This document shows, piece by piece, positions 20,433-29,277 of a stretch of DNA of 64,000 nucleotides. Numbering within the stretch: position 1 is the stretch's first letter; every line of letters starts with the position of its first letter. The translations under genes were made by a program, and so were the position numbers. The notes beneath the pieces were generated by a model. That model saw only the letters and a list, made by a program, of their open reading frames with translations, had not been told where the DNA came from and ran no database searches. The DNA is from Streptomyces sp. DG2A-72 (lineage in GTDB: Bacteria > Actinomycetota > Actinomycetes > Streptomycetales > Streptomycetaceae), in assembly GCF_030499575.1 (NCBI RefSeq), contig NZ_JASTLC010000001.1, positions 7,402,001 to 7,466,000 of the forward strand, read 5' to 3'.

Positions 20433-21036
20433 GTGAAGACGGGTGAGGCAGCGGGGAACGGATGGTCCTGCGACCGGACTTCCGACAGGTATCCACTGAC
20501 GAAAGGGCTGTGCAAGACGCACTACAGGCAGCACCTGAGAGGGCGAGATCTGGCGCCCATCAATCGTGAGCGGGCAACGGCTGAGGGCCGCACATGTTCT
20601 TTCGAGGGATGTGTGAGGGCTGTGTCTTCCAGAGAGCTCTGCACCGGCCACTACCAGCAGCAGAGCAATGGCCGACCGCTCACGCCGCTGCGCAAGAAGA
20701 GAGCCAATGGTGCCGTCCAGACGATGATCAAGCGTGGACTCATCGAGTGTCTGGGGTGCGGCGAGCACAAGCCCGTAACCGAGTACTCGCCTGTCAACGC
20801 CTCGGGCGCTCCACGGCCGTACTGCAAGCCATGCAACGCAGCGCGGGTCCGCCTCAGTAACTACAACGTGACCATTCGTGCGAGGTCTCATTTGCAACGA
20901 CTGCAATGCCCATGGCCTTGGGTGGTACGAGGCCTTGCCGCCCGAGCTTCGCACCTTCGACCTGTTGAACGCATACCTGACGAACCCACCCGCCAAGCGG
21001 CTCCGGTGCGAACTGACTGCTTCAGCAGGCGGTTAG
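20433..21036 (+). pseudogene. Phage-type recombination endonuclease VII, internal deletion
   Basis: The N-terminal part shows two copies of a small Cys/His motif seen in phage endonuclease VII proteins: GLCKTHYRQHLRG and ELCTGHYQQQSNG. The part just before the nuclease core, YCKPCNAARVRLSNYNV, follows. The catalytic HNH core is absent. At 20878 the sequence jumps, in another frame, to the normal end of the family, VRGLICNDCNAHGLGWYEA, and runs to TAG at 21034-21036. So a segment of roughly 100 bp or more has been lost and the frame changed. Start GTG at 20433 has a GGGGGG stretch upstream. This is a dead phage gene, close to the muramidase gene. Confidence 0.8.
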
Positions 21037-21041
21037 ACAAA

Positions 21042-21599
21042 TCAGGCGTTGTCGGCCCATGCCCGCAGCGCCGCCTTGCTCTCGAAGTCCGCCACGTTCT
21101 TGTCGATCGGGTTGCTCGTGTACTGGTGGAAGCGCCACTTCGCCTTAATGCGGGGTTTGCCGGCGTCGACGTAGTCGGCGATCCAGAGGCCGTCACCGGC
21201 GTATGAGGTGTCGTCGACGGTCAACCAGAAGTGGCGGTTGCAGTAGAGGATCACCCGATGGTTCGGCCGAAGCTCCTTCACCTTCCGGATGAACCGGTCC
21301 TTCTCCGCGTTGCTCGCGTGCGTGCCGTCGCCGGTCGTCTCCCAGTCGACGGCGAGGATGTCGCTGCCCTTCTCCGGGGCGTGCTTGACGAAGTACTCGG
21401 CCTGGGCGGTGAGGTTGCCGGGCCAGAGGAAGTGGTAGAAGCCGACGACCAGGCCGGCGTCGCGGCCCCTCTTCGTCTGGGCGGCGAGCTTCGGGTTGAC
21501 GTACGAACGGCCTTCCGTCGCCTTGATGAAGACGAAGGAGAGGCCGTCGGTGTCGTAGGCGGAGGACTGGTAGGAACTCACGTCGATGCCGCGCAGCAT
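21042..21599 (-). CDS. GH25 muramidase (lysozyme family)
   Basis: A 185-residue GH25 enzyme that cleaves the MurNAc-GlcNAc bond. Visible landmarks: start GIDVSSYQ with the first catalytic-site Asp, KATEG near 30, GFYHFLWPG near 57, and the catalytic pair in AVDWETTGD near 87 (Asp and Glu). It has no signal peptide, unlike secreted Streptomyces lysozymes, and no wall-binding repeats, which points to a phage endolysin-like or holin-released enzyme. The ATG at 21599 is set by CGGGAG 5 bp upstream; the open frame is 21 codons longer. It lies next to the broken phage endonuclease and just outside the island's left repeat. Confidence 0.88.
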   Translation of the reverse strand: MLRGIDVSSYQSSAYDTDGLSFVFIKATEGRSYVNPKLAAQTKRGRDAGLVVGFYHFLWPGNLTAQAEYFVKHAPEKGSDILAVDWETTGDGTHASNAEKDRFIRKVKELRPNHRVILYCNRHFWLTVDDTSYAGDGLWIADYVDAGKPRIKAKWRFHQYTSNPIDKNVADFESKAALRAWADNA

Positions 21600-21662
21600 G
21601 GGCACTCCCGGAAGTACTCGTGGGGGGACAGGAGTTGATGGATGTATGCCCCACCATGGCAC

Positions 21663-21702
21663 GGGTGATCCGTCCGCGCGGCCGCGCGGCGGAATCTCAC
21701 CC
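21663..21702 (-). terminator. Hairpin beyond left sdaA-end copy
   Basis: GGGTGA and TCACCC arms enclose two copies of the self-complementary CCGCGCGG. Read on the minus strand it lies just after the stop codon of the left sdaA 3'-end copy, where a transcription terminator for sdaA would sit. It may therefore be the original sdaA terminator. Confidence 0.5.
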
Positions 21703-21717
21703 TCGGGTGCGCACCGG

Positions 21718-21789
21718 CATCAGCACTCGATGATGTTCACCGCGAGCTCGCCCCGAGCCGTCTCCTTGTACTTCACGGATATGTCGGCG
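21718..21789 (-). repeat. Left direct repeat: sdaA 3'-end copy (attachment-site like)
   Basis: On the minus strand it encodes the sdaA C-terminus ([19 protein letters not shown], then TGA) and matches 49443-49514 at 68 of 72 positions. One protein change (G to E) and one I/M change are seen. It has no sdaA body attached. The match ends abruptly at 21789 towards the island, and two bases past the stop codon on the other side. Confidence 0.85.
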
Positions 21790-21848
21790 GCTATTGATCA
21801 TGGGTTTGACCCGTGGTTTTGGCGTGACCAGACTCGCCTTGAGCTACG

Positions 21849-21869
21849 TCAGGACCTTTCAGGGACTTC
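21849..21869 (+). repeat. Short tandem repeat inside left island end
   Basis: TCAGGACCTTTCAGGGACTTC contains two near copies of a CAGG(G)ACTTTC unit about 60 bp inside the left repeat. The unit also occurs in tandem inside the right end (49354-49377). These could be integrase arm-type sites. Confidence 0.4.
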
Positions 21870-21968
21870 TTGCCGAGGGCTGACTACAGGTATCCCATGG
21901 TGCGTAACTTGCCTGCGGAAGTCGGGCTGTTGTGTTCGTGCAGGCGTTCGATGCCTTTGTTGGCCCCC

Positions 21969-22121
21969 GCACTCGTAATGCGTAGGTCTCGGGTTCGAAT
22001 CCCGAAGGCGGCTCTTTTGGAACCCCAGGTCAGGCTTTTGACCTGGGGTTTTGTGTTGTTCGTGCTTTCTGGTCCGGGCTGGAGCGCGGGTGTCTACCTG
22101 CGCAGTCGCGATGCGTAGGTC
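21969..22121 (+). repeat. tRNA-Thr(CGT) 3'-end att remnant, copy 1, with terminator
   Basis: 21969-22014 matches the 3' half of an actinomycete tRNA-Thr(CGT): the anticodon CGT in GCACTCGTAATGC, the T-arm TCGGGTTCGAATCCCGA and the acceptor strand AGGCGGCTC. The 5' half is missing, so it is not a gene. A perfect 12-bp hairpin (AACCCCAGGTCA / TGACCTGGGGTT, 22021-22050) follows, as tRNA terminators do. The core TGCGTAGGTC occurs at 21979 and again at 22112. The same arrangement is found at 31081-31234. Confidence 0.75.
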
Positions 22122-22196
22122 AGAGGTTTGATGGCGAGGATGGTCCATGGGATTGGGCCTGAGGGCGTTGTCCTGACCTGCTGCTTTCGTCGAATG

Positions 22197-23462
22197 GCTG
22201 ATGCCTGGTCAGTTCCGGCTGTCGAGGGGGTGCACGAGGGGAGCGCACACGGAGTACTCGTTGGAGTTGCGTGAGCGTGCGGTACGGATGTACCGCACCG
22301 CCGATCCGAAGCCCCAGATCAAGAAGCTCGCCGTCGATCTCGGCGTGCACCCGGAGGCCCTGCGCGGCTGGATCCGGCAGGCCGAGGCCGACGCCGGCGA
22401 GCGTGACGACCGGCTCACCACCGACGAGCGCGCCGAACTCTCCGCGCTACGCAAGGAAAACGCACAGCTCAAGCGGGCGAACGAGGTCCTGCGGACGGCC
22501 TCGGCTTTTTCGCGGCCCAGCTCGACCCGACCCGGCCCAGGTGACCGCGCTCCTCCACGAGCACCCCAGCCTGGGGTCGAGCCCGTACTCCGGGAACTGC
22601 ACATCGACTCCTCCACCTACTACCGCTGGCGCCGGGCTGAGCGTGAACCGTGCGAACGGCGGCGCCGCGACGTCGAGCTGACCGAGCGGATCAAGGAGAT
22701 CCACGCCGAGTCCGGCGGGATCTATGGCTCGCCGCGCGTGCACGCCGTGCTCAAGCGCGAGGGCGTCCACGTGGGGCGCAAACGGGTCGAGCGGTTGATG
22801 CGCGAGGCCGCGATCGCGGGGATCAGTCCGCGCCGGGGCGGCTTCACGCGCCGCGACTCCAAGGCCACACTCGCCCCGGACCTGGTCGAGCGGGACTTCA
22901 CCGCACCGGCGCCGAACCGGCTGTGGGTCACCGACCTCACCATGATCACTACCGGTGAGGGGCCCTTGTGGCTCTCGGCGATCCGGGACGCGTTCTCCCG
23001 CCGCGTGGTCGCCTGGGAGACCTCCGCCCGCGCGGACGCCGGCCTGGTCCTGACCACCCTCGAGTACGCGCTCGCGAGCCGGGAAATCGAACCGGGCAAG
23101 CTGATCCACCATGCGGACCACGGCTGTCAATACACATCCGTGAAGCTCACAACTCGACTGCTACGAGCGGGAGTTGAGGCATCCATGGGCTCGGTCGGGG
23201 GCAGCTACGACAACGCTCTCGCGGAGAACCTGTGGATGATCATCAAGACGGAGTCCATCCGCGGCGCGTCTTCGCCACTCGGGCCGAGGCGAATCTCGTA
23301 CTGTTCGAGTACATCGACGGCTTCTATAACTCCCGGCGCATCCAGAAGCGGCTCGGCTACCTCAGCCCGATCGAGTTCGAGGAGAAGCACTACGCCGGAC
23401 CAGGCAACGGCCGAACGAACGAACCTGAAACCCCGTCAACCCGCCCTGACCAGCTGATCAGC
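22197..23462 (+). mobile_element. IS3-family insertion sequence, decayed
   Basis: Imperfect terminal inverted repeats: GCTGAT...CTGGTCAG at the left and CTGACCAGCTGATCAGC at the right. Between them is an IS3-type transposase region with a helix-turn-helix orfA part and an rve-type integrase part. The ends are approximate. The transposase has lost its frame in at least two places, so the element cannot move by itself. Confidence 0.75.
22201..23457 (+). pseudogene. IS3-family transposase, frameshifted
   Basis: The orfA part (about 22255-22500) starts EYSLELRERAVRMY and holds a helix-turn-helix and leucine-rich coiled coil ending NEVLRTASAF. The frame then changes at the T-run near 22508; the other frame shows VTALLHEHPSLG before reading returns at GVEPVLRELHI. 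The DDE integrase core follows: LWVTDLTMI (first Asp), HHADHGCQYTS (second Asp) and SYDNALAENLW (Glu). Near 23262 the frame shifts again: the expected C-terminus FATRAEANLVLFEYIDGFYN is read in another frame. The T-run shift could be the programmed shift of IS3 elements, but the later one is damage. Confidence 0.8.
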
Positions 23463-23486
23463 ACCTCCCGCACGCTGGGGGAACCT

Positions 23487-23618
23487 CAGCATCATCTGGC
23501 GCACGACACGTTCGGTGTGCCGTTCGACGAAATCAGCCGGATCTTGGACCGCAGCCAGGCGACCACGAGGAAGCTGGCGAGGAGGGCGGACAGGGTATGG
23601 GCGGCGGTTGAATCCTGA
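23487..23618 (+). pseudogene. ECF sigma factor fragment
   Basis: About 43 codons resembling region 4 of SigJ/ECF41-type sigma factors: LAHDTFGVPFDEISRILDR followed by SQATTRKLARRAD, then a stop. The rest of the gene is absent. It lies between the IS3 end and an IS21 fragment, so it is debris captured during rearrangement. Confidence 0.55.
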
Positions 23619-23665
23619 CCGGTGTGGGCGGTCGAGTTCTGACCCACCGGGTCTGGTTGCCGGTT

Positions 23666-23850
23666 TCAGTCGGTGCCGTGTGTGGCGGTGGTGGGGACGC
23701 GTCCGAGTCGGCGTCCGCGCATGCGGTAGCAGTCGCCTTTGAGGGAGTGGACCTCGGCGTGGGGGACGAGGCGGTCGATCATGGCGGCGGCCACGGTCTC
23801 GTCGCCGAAGACCTCGCCCCAGCGTCCGAAGGGGCGTACGCCTGTCGTCC
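23666..23850 (-). pseudogene. IS21-family helper ATPase (istB) C-terminal fragment
   Basis: About 60 codons on the minus strand read FGRWGEVFGDETVAAAMIDR, then HAEVHSLKGDCYRMRGR, and end in a stop at 23666-23668. This is the end of IstB proteins, which load the IS21 transposase. The Walker motifs and the istA gene are missing. Confidence 0.7.
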
Positions 23851-24033
23851 GGCGAGAACCTCGACAGGTTGGCGACGGTCGGGCCTGGAGCGGGCGGCTC
23901 TGCTTCGCCGGTCCCCCAGGAAGGCGCCCTTACCCGGGACGTGGAGGAGTCATCGCTGGAAGGGGACCGGGTTTCGACGGAGTTAATGCCTTGTCACCCT
24001 TGGGCGAACCTCTTCCACGCGCTTCGGATCCAC
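23851..24033. other. Spacer without gene before gntR-like gene
   Basis: No supported coding sequence. It joins the istB fragment to the promoter region of the 5-oxoprolinase operon. Confidence 0.5.
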
Positions 24034-24041
24034 TGTATACA
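24034..24041. promoter_or_regulatory. Palindrome TGTATACA, likely GntR operator
   Basis: A perfect 8-bp palindrome 6 bp before the ATG of the GntR regulator. It is AT-rich against the background and of the TGTATACA form bound by several FadR-subfamily regulators. Autoregulation of the operon is likely. Confidence 0.5.
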
Positions 24042-24047
24042 CGGGAT

Positions 24048-24752
24048 ATGAGTCGAGAAGACAACTCCCTTCGCGGCGACGCCCACGGCGGCGACGCGCT
24101 CACAGGTCAGCTGCGTGCGCTGATCGTCGAGGGTGTCTACCCGCCGGGGCACCGCCTGGTTCAGGATGAGATCGCGGACCGGTTCGGGGTGAGCCGCATC
24201 CCGCTGCGGGAGGCGATGCGCACGCTGATCGCCGAAGGGCTGCTGCGTTCCGTGCCGGGCCGGGGCACCTTCGTCACCGTGCTGGACCTCGCCGAGATCG
24301 ACGAGATCTACGACCTGCGGCGCCTGGTCGAGCCGAGTTTCGCCGAGCACGTCACGGACCGGGTGTCGCGTCGGGACATCGGCAGGTTCGACGGGATGGT
24401 CGGCGACATGGACCGGGTCGGCGAGACCGGCGCGGACGCCTGGTCGCGCACGAACCTGGCGTTCCATCTCGACATGTACCGGATGGCCCGGCTCCCGATC
24501 CGCTACGACGTCATCTCGCGGATGTATCACCGGCTGGAGCCCTATTCGCGGTTCTATGTGCATGGCACCTCGGCCTACGAGCGCGTGCAGCGGGAGCACG
24601 CCGCGATGGTCCAGGCGCTGGCCGACGGGGATGCCGAGGAGCTCGCGCGGCAGATCGTCGCGCACATCGATGGCGGCCAGCAGGGGCTGCACGCGGCCTG
24701 GGAGAGCGGCAGCGGAACGATACAGGCCTACTGGGCGGAGGGGGCCCGGTGA
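24048..24752 (+). CDS. GntR-family regulator, FadR subfamily
   Basis: A 234-residue regulator. The winged helix-turn-helix (about 15-80) has GHRLVQDEIADRFGVSRIPL and REAMRTLIAEGLL. The FCD ligand domain (about 95-215) keeps metal/ligand residues (for example LAFHLDMYR and HAAMVQAL with downstream HIDGG). It is the first gene of the pxp operon and overlaps pxpA by 4 bp, so it most likely represses the operon and responds to 5-oxoproline or a related acid. Confidence 0.9.
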   Translation: MSREDNSLRGDAHGGDALTGQLRALIVEGVYPPGHRLVQDEIADRFGVSRIPLREAMRTLIAEGLLRSVPGRGTFVTVLDLAEIDEIYDLRRLVEPSFAEHVTDRVSRRDIGRFDGMVGDMDRVGETGADAWSRTNLAFHLDMYRMARLPIRYDVISRMYHRLEPYSRFYVHGTSAYERVQREHAAMVQALADGDAEELARQIVAHIDGGQQGLHAAWESGSGTIQAYWAEGAR

Positions 24753-25567
24753 CGGCTGCGGCAATCGCCCTCAACACGGACGTCGGCGAGGGATTCGGGG
24801 TGTGGGGGCCCACCGACGAGGGGGCTCTGCTCGACCAGGTCACGGCCGCCAACGTCGCCTGCGGGTTCCACGCCGGCGACCCCGACATCCTGCGCCGCAC
24901 ATGTGAGGCGAGCGCCGCCCGGGGGGTCGCCATCGGCGCCCAGGTCTCCTACCGCGACCTGGCCGGCTTCGGCCGGCGTTTCATCGACGTACCGAAGGCC
25001 ACACTCGTCAATGAACTCCTTTACCAGATGGGCGCGTTGGATGTGTTCGCGCGGCTGGCCGGGAGCCGGGTCAGCTATGTGAAGGCACATGGCGCGCTGT
25101 ACAACGCGGCGGCGCACCACACCGGCCACGCGGCGGCGCTCGTCGAGGCGGTCACCCTGTTCGACCCAGGTCTGCCGCTGCTCTGCCAGTCCCGCACCGA
25201 GGTCTGGTCGCAGGCCGTCGCCGCCGGGCTGCGCCCGCTGGCCGAGGGCTTCGTCGACCGCGCGTACACCGACGAGGGGCTGCTGGTCGCGCGATCACAG
25301 CCGGGAGCGCTCGTCACCGACCCCGCGGAGGCGGCGCGGCGCGCGCTGCGGATGGCCAGGACGGGCACCGTGACGTCGCTTGGCGGCCGGACCGTGCGAG
25401 TCGCCCCGGACGGTGGTGCGGTGGCCGCGCTGTGCGTGCATAGTGACACCCCCGGCGCGGTCGCCATCGCGACCGTCGTACGGGCCGAGCTCGCGGCGCA
25501 CGGGATTACGACCGGTCCGCCCGAGGGCGCGGCCTTGGCCGCCTCGCCCGTGGGAGCACGGTCGTGA
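24749..25567 (+). CDS. pxpA: 5-oxoprolinase subunit A (LamB/YcsF family)
   Basis: A 272-residue protein of the LamB/YcsF family. Start motif ALNTDVGEGFGVWG, then ANVACGFHAGDP near 40 and VKAHGALYN near 112, all typical. With PxpB and PxpC it forms the prokaryotic ATP-dependent 5-oxoprolinase that opens 5-oxoproline to glutamate. The GTG start overlaps the gntR-like stop by 4 bp, and its own stop overlaps pxpB by 4 bp. Confidence 0.93.
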   Translation: MTAAAIALNTDVGEGFGVWGPTDEGALLDQVTAANVACGFHAGDPDILRRTCEASAARGVAIGAQVSYRDLAGFGRRFIDVPKATLVNELLYQMGALDVFARLAGSRVSYVKAHGALYNAAAHHTGHAAALVEAVTLFDPGLPLLCQSRTEVWSQAVAAGLRPLAEGFVDRAYTDEGLLVARSQPGALVTDPAEAARRALRMARTGTVTSLGGRTVRVAPDGGAVAALCVHSDTPGAVAIATVVRAELAAHGITTGPPEGAALAASPVGARS

Positions 25568-26226
25568 CCGTTGTTCGGCCGGTCCTGCGCCGCGCGGGCG
25601 ACCGCGGCTGGCTGGTCGAGTGCGCCGGGCGGCGCCCCGCAGAGGTGGCGAGGGCTATTCGCGCCAAGGGTTGGGCGTCGGGGCTGCGCGAGGTGATCCC
25701 CGCCGCCGACACCGTCCTGGTGGTGGCGGAGCGAGGTGCCGGCTCGAAGGGAACCCTCGGCATGCAGCGGCTCGCCTCCGAACTGCGCGCGCTATTGACG
25801 GAGTTGAGCACCGGCTGGGCGACGGCGTCGGCCGCGGCCCCGCGCACGGTGGTGATACCCGTCCGGTACGACGGGCCCGACCTGGGCAGCGTCGCCGAGC
25901 GGGCCGGAATGGCGTCGGCCGAGGTCGCGCGCAGGCACGCGGACGCCGAGCACTCGGTCGCGTTCTTCGGCTTCGCCCCCGGATTCGCCTATCTGGACGG
26001 TGTCCCCGAGTCTCTGCGGCTGCCGAGGCTGTCCAGTCCTCGCGAGCGGGTCGACGCCGGGATCGTCGCCATCGCCGGGAACCAGACGGTGGTCTACCCG
26101 GGCGGAACCCCTGGGGGCTGGCATCAGATCGGCACCACCACGGCACGGCTCTGGGACGTGCGGAACGAACCGCCCAACCGCCTCCAGCTCGGCGACCGGG
26201 TCGTGTTCCAGGAGGTTGCGTCGTGA
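25564..26226 (+). CDS. pxpB: 5-oxoprolinase subunit B (KipI family)
   Basis: A 220-residue protein of the KipI/allophanate hydrolase subunit 1 family. The hallmark FFGFAPGFAYLDGVP is near residue 137 and YPGGTPGGWHQIG near 178. Part of the PxpABC complex. Coupled by 4-bp overlaps on both sides. In Bacillus the homologue KipI was first known as a kinase inhibitor, but the pxpABC context here points to 5-oxoproline use. Confidence 0.92.
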   Translation: MTVVRPVLRRAGDRGWLVECAGRRPAEVARAIRAKGWASGLREVIPAADTVLVVAERGAGSKGTLGMQRLASELRALLTELSTGWATASAAAPRTVVIPVRYDGPDLGSVAERAGMASAEVARRHADAEHSVAFFGFAPGFAYLDGVPESLRLPRLSSPRERVDAGIVAIAGNQTVVYPGGTPGGWHQIGTTTARLWDVRNEPPNRLQLGDRVVFQEVAS

Positions 26227-27227
26227 GCATCGCGCACAACATGGCGGCTACGACGGCCACCGCGTCCGCACAGGCCACCGCGTCCGCACAGGATTCCGGG
26301 CGGCGTGGCGGCACCCGCCGGCATTCCGACCCGATGACGGGGCTCAGCGGCCCGGCCGCGCGCACAGCGCCGACCCTCACCGTGCTCTCCGCGGGCGTCG
26401 CGGTCAGCGTGCAGGACCTCGGCCGGCCGGGGTTCGCGCACCTGGGCGTGCCGGCCTCCGGCCCGGCCGACCGGCGCAGTTTCACGCTCGCCAACCGGTT
26501 GGCCGGCAATCCGGAGAACACCCCGGCCCTGGAGGTCACCCTCGGCGGCCTCACGGTGACCACGACGGCCTCCCGCCATGTGGCGATCACGGGGGCGCCC
26601 GGCCCGGTCACGGTGGATGGCGTACGGCGAGCCGACCCGACCCTCGTCCGCCTGCGGGCCGGCTCCCGGCTCACGATCGGGCGCCCATGGGCCGGATGCC
26701 GGACCTACCTGGCTGTCTCCGGCGGAATCGAGACGGACCGCGTCCTGGGGTCGGTGTCCCGGGACTCCCTCACCGGGCTCGGATCCGAAGCGGTCCGCGC
26801 CGGGACGACCTTCGGGCTCGGACCGGCCCGTCCGGTCCCGGCGATCCCGCTGGAGCTGGCCTTCAGCATCGTTCCCACCGCGGGAGAGGTCACCGCCCGG
26901 TTCCGCTGGGGACCGCGGCACGACCTGTTCAGCGCCGCCGACCGGCGCAGGCTCGCCACCCAGACGTGGCGCGTCTCCGCCGCGTGCGACCGCGTCGGCG
27001 CGCGGCTCACCGGTCCGCCGCTGTCCGTCGGCTCCGTCGACCTGGCCAGTGAGGGGACCGTACGCGGCGCCATCCAGGTGCCACCGGCCGGCGAGCCGAT
27101 CATCTTCCTCGCCGACCACCCCGTCACCGGCGGCTATCCCGTCATCGGGGTCGTCACCGACGCCGACACCGACCTCATCGGCCAGGCCCTGCCGGGGCAC
27201 GGGCTGCGGCTCGTACCGGTGCCCTGA
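26223..27227 (+). CDS. pxpC: 5-oxoprolinase subunit C (KipA family)
   Basis: About 334 residues; carboxyltransferase-like/KipA family. The conserved region starts at about residue 48: [18 protein letters not shown], then [13 protein letters not shown] near 75 and [12 protein letters not shown] near 160. [14 protein letters not shown] near 300 is also typical. The first 45 residues are a low-complexity tail with a repeated ATASAQ (two copies from a 15-16 bp DNA repeat); ATG at 26334 is a possible shorter start. Completes the PxpABC enzyme. Confidence 0.9.
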   Translation: MSIAHNMAATTATASAQATASAQDSGRRGGTRRHSDPMTGLSGPAARTAPTLTVLSAGVAVSVQDLGRPGFAHLGVPASGPADRRSFTLANRLAGNPENTPALEVTLGGLTVTTTASRHVAITGAPGPVTVDGVRRADPTLVRLRAGSRLTIGRPWAGCRTYLAVSGGIETDRVLGSVSRDSLTGLGSEAVRAGTTFGLGPARPVPAIPLELAFSIVPTAGEVTARFRWGPRHDLFSAADRRRLATQTWRVSAACDRVGARLTGPPLSVGSVDLASEGTVRGAIQVPPAGEPIIFLADHPVTGGYPVIGVVTDADTDLIGQALPGHGLRLVPVP

Positions 27228-27280
27228 GACACCTCGACCCCCACCCCCCATCACCAACCTCATATGAAATGGAGTCAGCC

Positions 27281-27733
27281 ATGACCGACGACCCGACCAC
27301 CCTTCCCCCCTTCCATCTGGCCATCCCCGTCGACGACATCAACGCCGCACGGGACTTCTACGGCAAGGTCCTCGGCTTCTCCGAGGGCCGCTCGGACACC
27401 CGCTGGATCGACTGGAACTTCCGCGGTCACCAGGTGGTCACACACCAGGTCGGCGACGGCCCGTCGGCCACCCCGCGCGACGGGGTGGCCGGAACCAACC
27501 CGGTCGACGGCCACGACGTACCGGTGCCGCACTTTGGCCTGGTCCTCCCGGTGCCGGAGTTCCAGGAACTCGCCGAGCGACTCCAGGCCGTCGACACCGC
27601 CTTCGTGATCGAGCCCTACGTCCGTTTCCAGGGCGAGCCGGGCGAGCAGTGGACGATGTTCTTCCTCGACCCTGCGGGCAACGCCATGGAGTTCAAGGCG
27701 TTCGCCGACCTCGACCAGTTGTTCGCCGTCTGA
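27281..27733 (+). CDS. VOC family (glyoxalase-fold) protein
   Basis: A 150-residue protein with two beta-alpha-beta-beta-beta modules. Likely metal ligands: His in FHLAIPV near 11, His in PHFGLVLP near 85 and Glu in AMEFKAF near 139. [16 protein letters not shown] is the usual first helix. The ATG at 27281 is set by GGAG 6 bp upstream; earlier in-frame ATG at 27269 lacks one. It follows the pxp genes by about 50 bp and is probably co-transcribed, perhaps handling a side product of the imported substrate. Confidence 0.88.
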   Translation: MTDDPTTLPPFHLAIPVDDINAARDFYGKVLGFSEGRSDTRWIDWNFRGHQVVTHQVGDGPSATPRDGVAGTNPVDGHDVPVPHFGLVLPVPEFQELAERLQAVDTAFVIEPYVRFQGEPGEQWTMFFLDPAGNAMEFKAFADLDQLFAV

Positions 27734-27754
27734 TCCGGCGGCGGAAGCGCAGTG

Positions 27755-27799
27755 ACGACGGTCATCAGCAGGAGGTCCAGTCCCGCTGATGACCGTCGT
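27755..27799 (+). terminator. Long hairpin between VOC and MFS genes
   Basis: A perfect 15-bp inverted repeat (ACGACGGTCATCAGC / GCTGATGACCGTCGT) with a 15-base loop, 20 bp after the VOC stop. It likely ends or attenuates the pxp transcript. No T-run follows, as usual in Streptomyces. Confidence 0.65.
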
Positions 27800-27909
27800 A
27801 CGGGGCTCCGGCTCCGTACACCCCATCCGCGCGTCCAGGCGCGGCGGCCCGCACGGCTGACAGCACATCCCGGCACAGGACACGTCCACGTCAGACCCGG
27901 AGGAAACCC

Positions 27910-29277
27910 ATGACGAGCGTACCAACGACCAAGAAGGACGACCGGGGCGAGGAAACGCCCCCGGCAGACGCCACGAACGCGACGGCGACAGCGGCCGGCA
28001 CGGCGGCGGCCGAACGCTTCAGCCCGCGCAGGGCGGCACTGGCGGCCGCGGCCGGCACGGCCATCGAGTACTACGAGTTCGGCGTCTACGGCTATCTCGC
28101 CGTCATTCTCGGCCCGCAGTTCTTCCCCGGCGACAACCCCACCGCTTCCCTGCTCGCGACGCTGGCGATCTTCGGCAGCGCGTTCCTGGTACGGCCGCTC
28201 GGCGGCATCGTTCTCGGCAGGCTGGGCGACCGGGTGGGCCGCAGGCCGGTGCTGATCGTCACGGTGGTCGGGATGGGCTGCGCCACAGCGGCCGTCGGGC
28301 TGCTGCCCACCGCGAAGACCGTCGGCCTGGCGGCGCCCGCCGCGTTGCTGCTGGTACGGCTGACGCAGGGGTTCTTCGCGGGCGGCGAGGTGACTGGTTC
28401 GGCCACCTACCTCGCCGAGTCCTCGCCACCCGGTAAACGCGGCTTCTTCGGGGCCTTCACACCGGTCGGCGTGGCACTCGGCGGCGGAACGGCGGCGCTG
28501 GTGGCGGGCGTCGTCACGGCCGTGCTGAGCGACGAGCAGATGGCGGCGTATGGCTGGCGAATCCCGTTCCTGCTCTCCCTCCCCCTGGTCGGCGTAGCCC
28601 TGGTCGCCCGCAACCGGCTGGAGGATTCCCAGGCCTTCCTCGCCGAGAAGGAACAGGACACGACGGCGAAGGCGCCGCTGACCGAGGTACTCACGCGGCA
28701 TCGCGGCTCGGTGGTCAGGGTCACCCTGCTCGCCATCGGCTCCAACTGCGGGTACTGGGTCGGCCTGATCTTCATGAACGCCTATCTGACGAAGGAGCTG
28801 GGCTACTCCACGTCCGGCACGTTCTGGATCATGGCCGGCATCAGCTACTTCGTCGCCTGTCTCATGCCGCTCTTCGGGGGACTGTCCGACCGCTGGGGCC
28901 GCAAGAAGGTGATCGCGATCGGGTTCACCGGATACGCGGTCCTGGTCATCCCGACGATGCTGGTCATGGGACTCGGGAGCTTCCCGCTCGCGGTCGCCGC
29001 GATGGTGGTGCTGGCCCTGCCCATGCCGATCGTCCAGTCGGTGACGTACCCCACCTACGCCGAGCTCTTCCCCACCCGCGTCCGCTACACCGGCCTCTCC
29101 ATCAGCTTCAACCTCGGCACCATCGTCGGCGGCGGCCTCACCCCCTACCTGGCGACCTGGCTCACCTCCACCACCGGCAACCTGCTCGCCCCGGGCTACC
29201 TGCTGATGGCGGCCGCGGTGATCGCCCTGCTCACGCTGCGCACGGTCGCCGAGCCGAGCCGGGGGGAGCTGGCGTGA
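27910..29277 (+). CDS. MFS transporter, metabolite:proton symporter type
   Basis: A 455-residue, 12-helix transporter of the MHS family (ShiA/ProP/KgtP-like). The signature GTAIEYYEFGVYGYLA opens helix 1 near residue 48, and GRLGDRVGRRPVL is the loop 2-3 motif near 100; FGGLSDRWGRKKVIA near 325 is its repeat. A 35-residue charged N-terminal tail precedes helix 1. RBS GGAGGAA lies 6 bp before the ATG. Placed after pxpABC, it likely imports 5-oxoproline or a similar organic acid. The 3' end overlaps the broken ycsI by 4 bp. Confidence 0.9.
   Translation: MTSVPTTKKDDRGEETPPADATNATATAAGTAAAERFSPRRAALAAAAGTAIEYYEFGVYGYLAVILGPQFFPGDNPTASLLATLAIFGSAFLVRPLGGIVLGRLGDRVGRRPVLIVTVVGMGCATAAVGLLPTAKTVGLAAPAALLLVRLTQGFFAGGEVTGSATYLAESSPPGKRGFFGAFTPVGVALGGGTAALVAGVVTAVLSDEQMAAYGWRIPFLLSLPLVGVALVARNRLEDSQAFLAEKEQDTTAKAPLTEVLTRHRGSVVRVTLLAIGSNCGYWVGLIFMNAYLTKELGYSTSGTFWIMAGISYFVACLMPLFGGLSDRWGRKKVIAIGFTGYAVLVIPTMLVMGLGSFPLAVAAMVVLALPMPIVQSVTYPTYAELFPTRVRYTGLSISFNLGTIVGGGLTPYLATWLTSTTGNLLAPGYLLMAAAVIALLTLRTVAEPSRGELA

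Noticed and set aside
21969..22014. Complete tRNA-Thr gene
   Set aside because: The acceptor 5' strand and D-arm are absent upstream in both copies; only the 3' half is present.
21849..22148. Small minus-strand protein containing RLRDSNPRPTHYE
   Set aside because: This peptide is the reverse translation of the tRNA T-arm and acceptor strand, a known artefact at tRNA ends; the same applies near 31080-31130.
26258..26292. Tandem 15-16 bp repeat near the pxpC start
   Set aside because: Only two copies coding ATASAQ in a non-conserved tail; no sign of an array or regulatory role.
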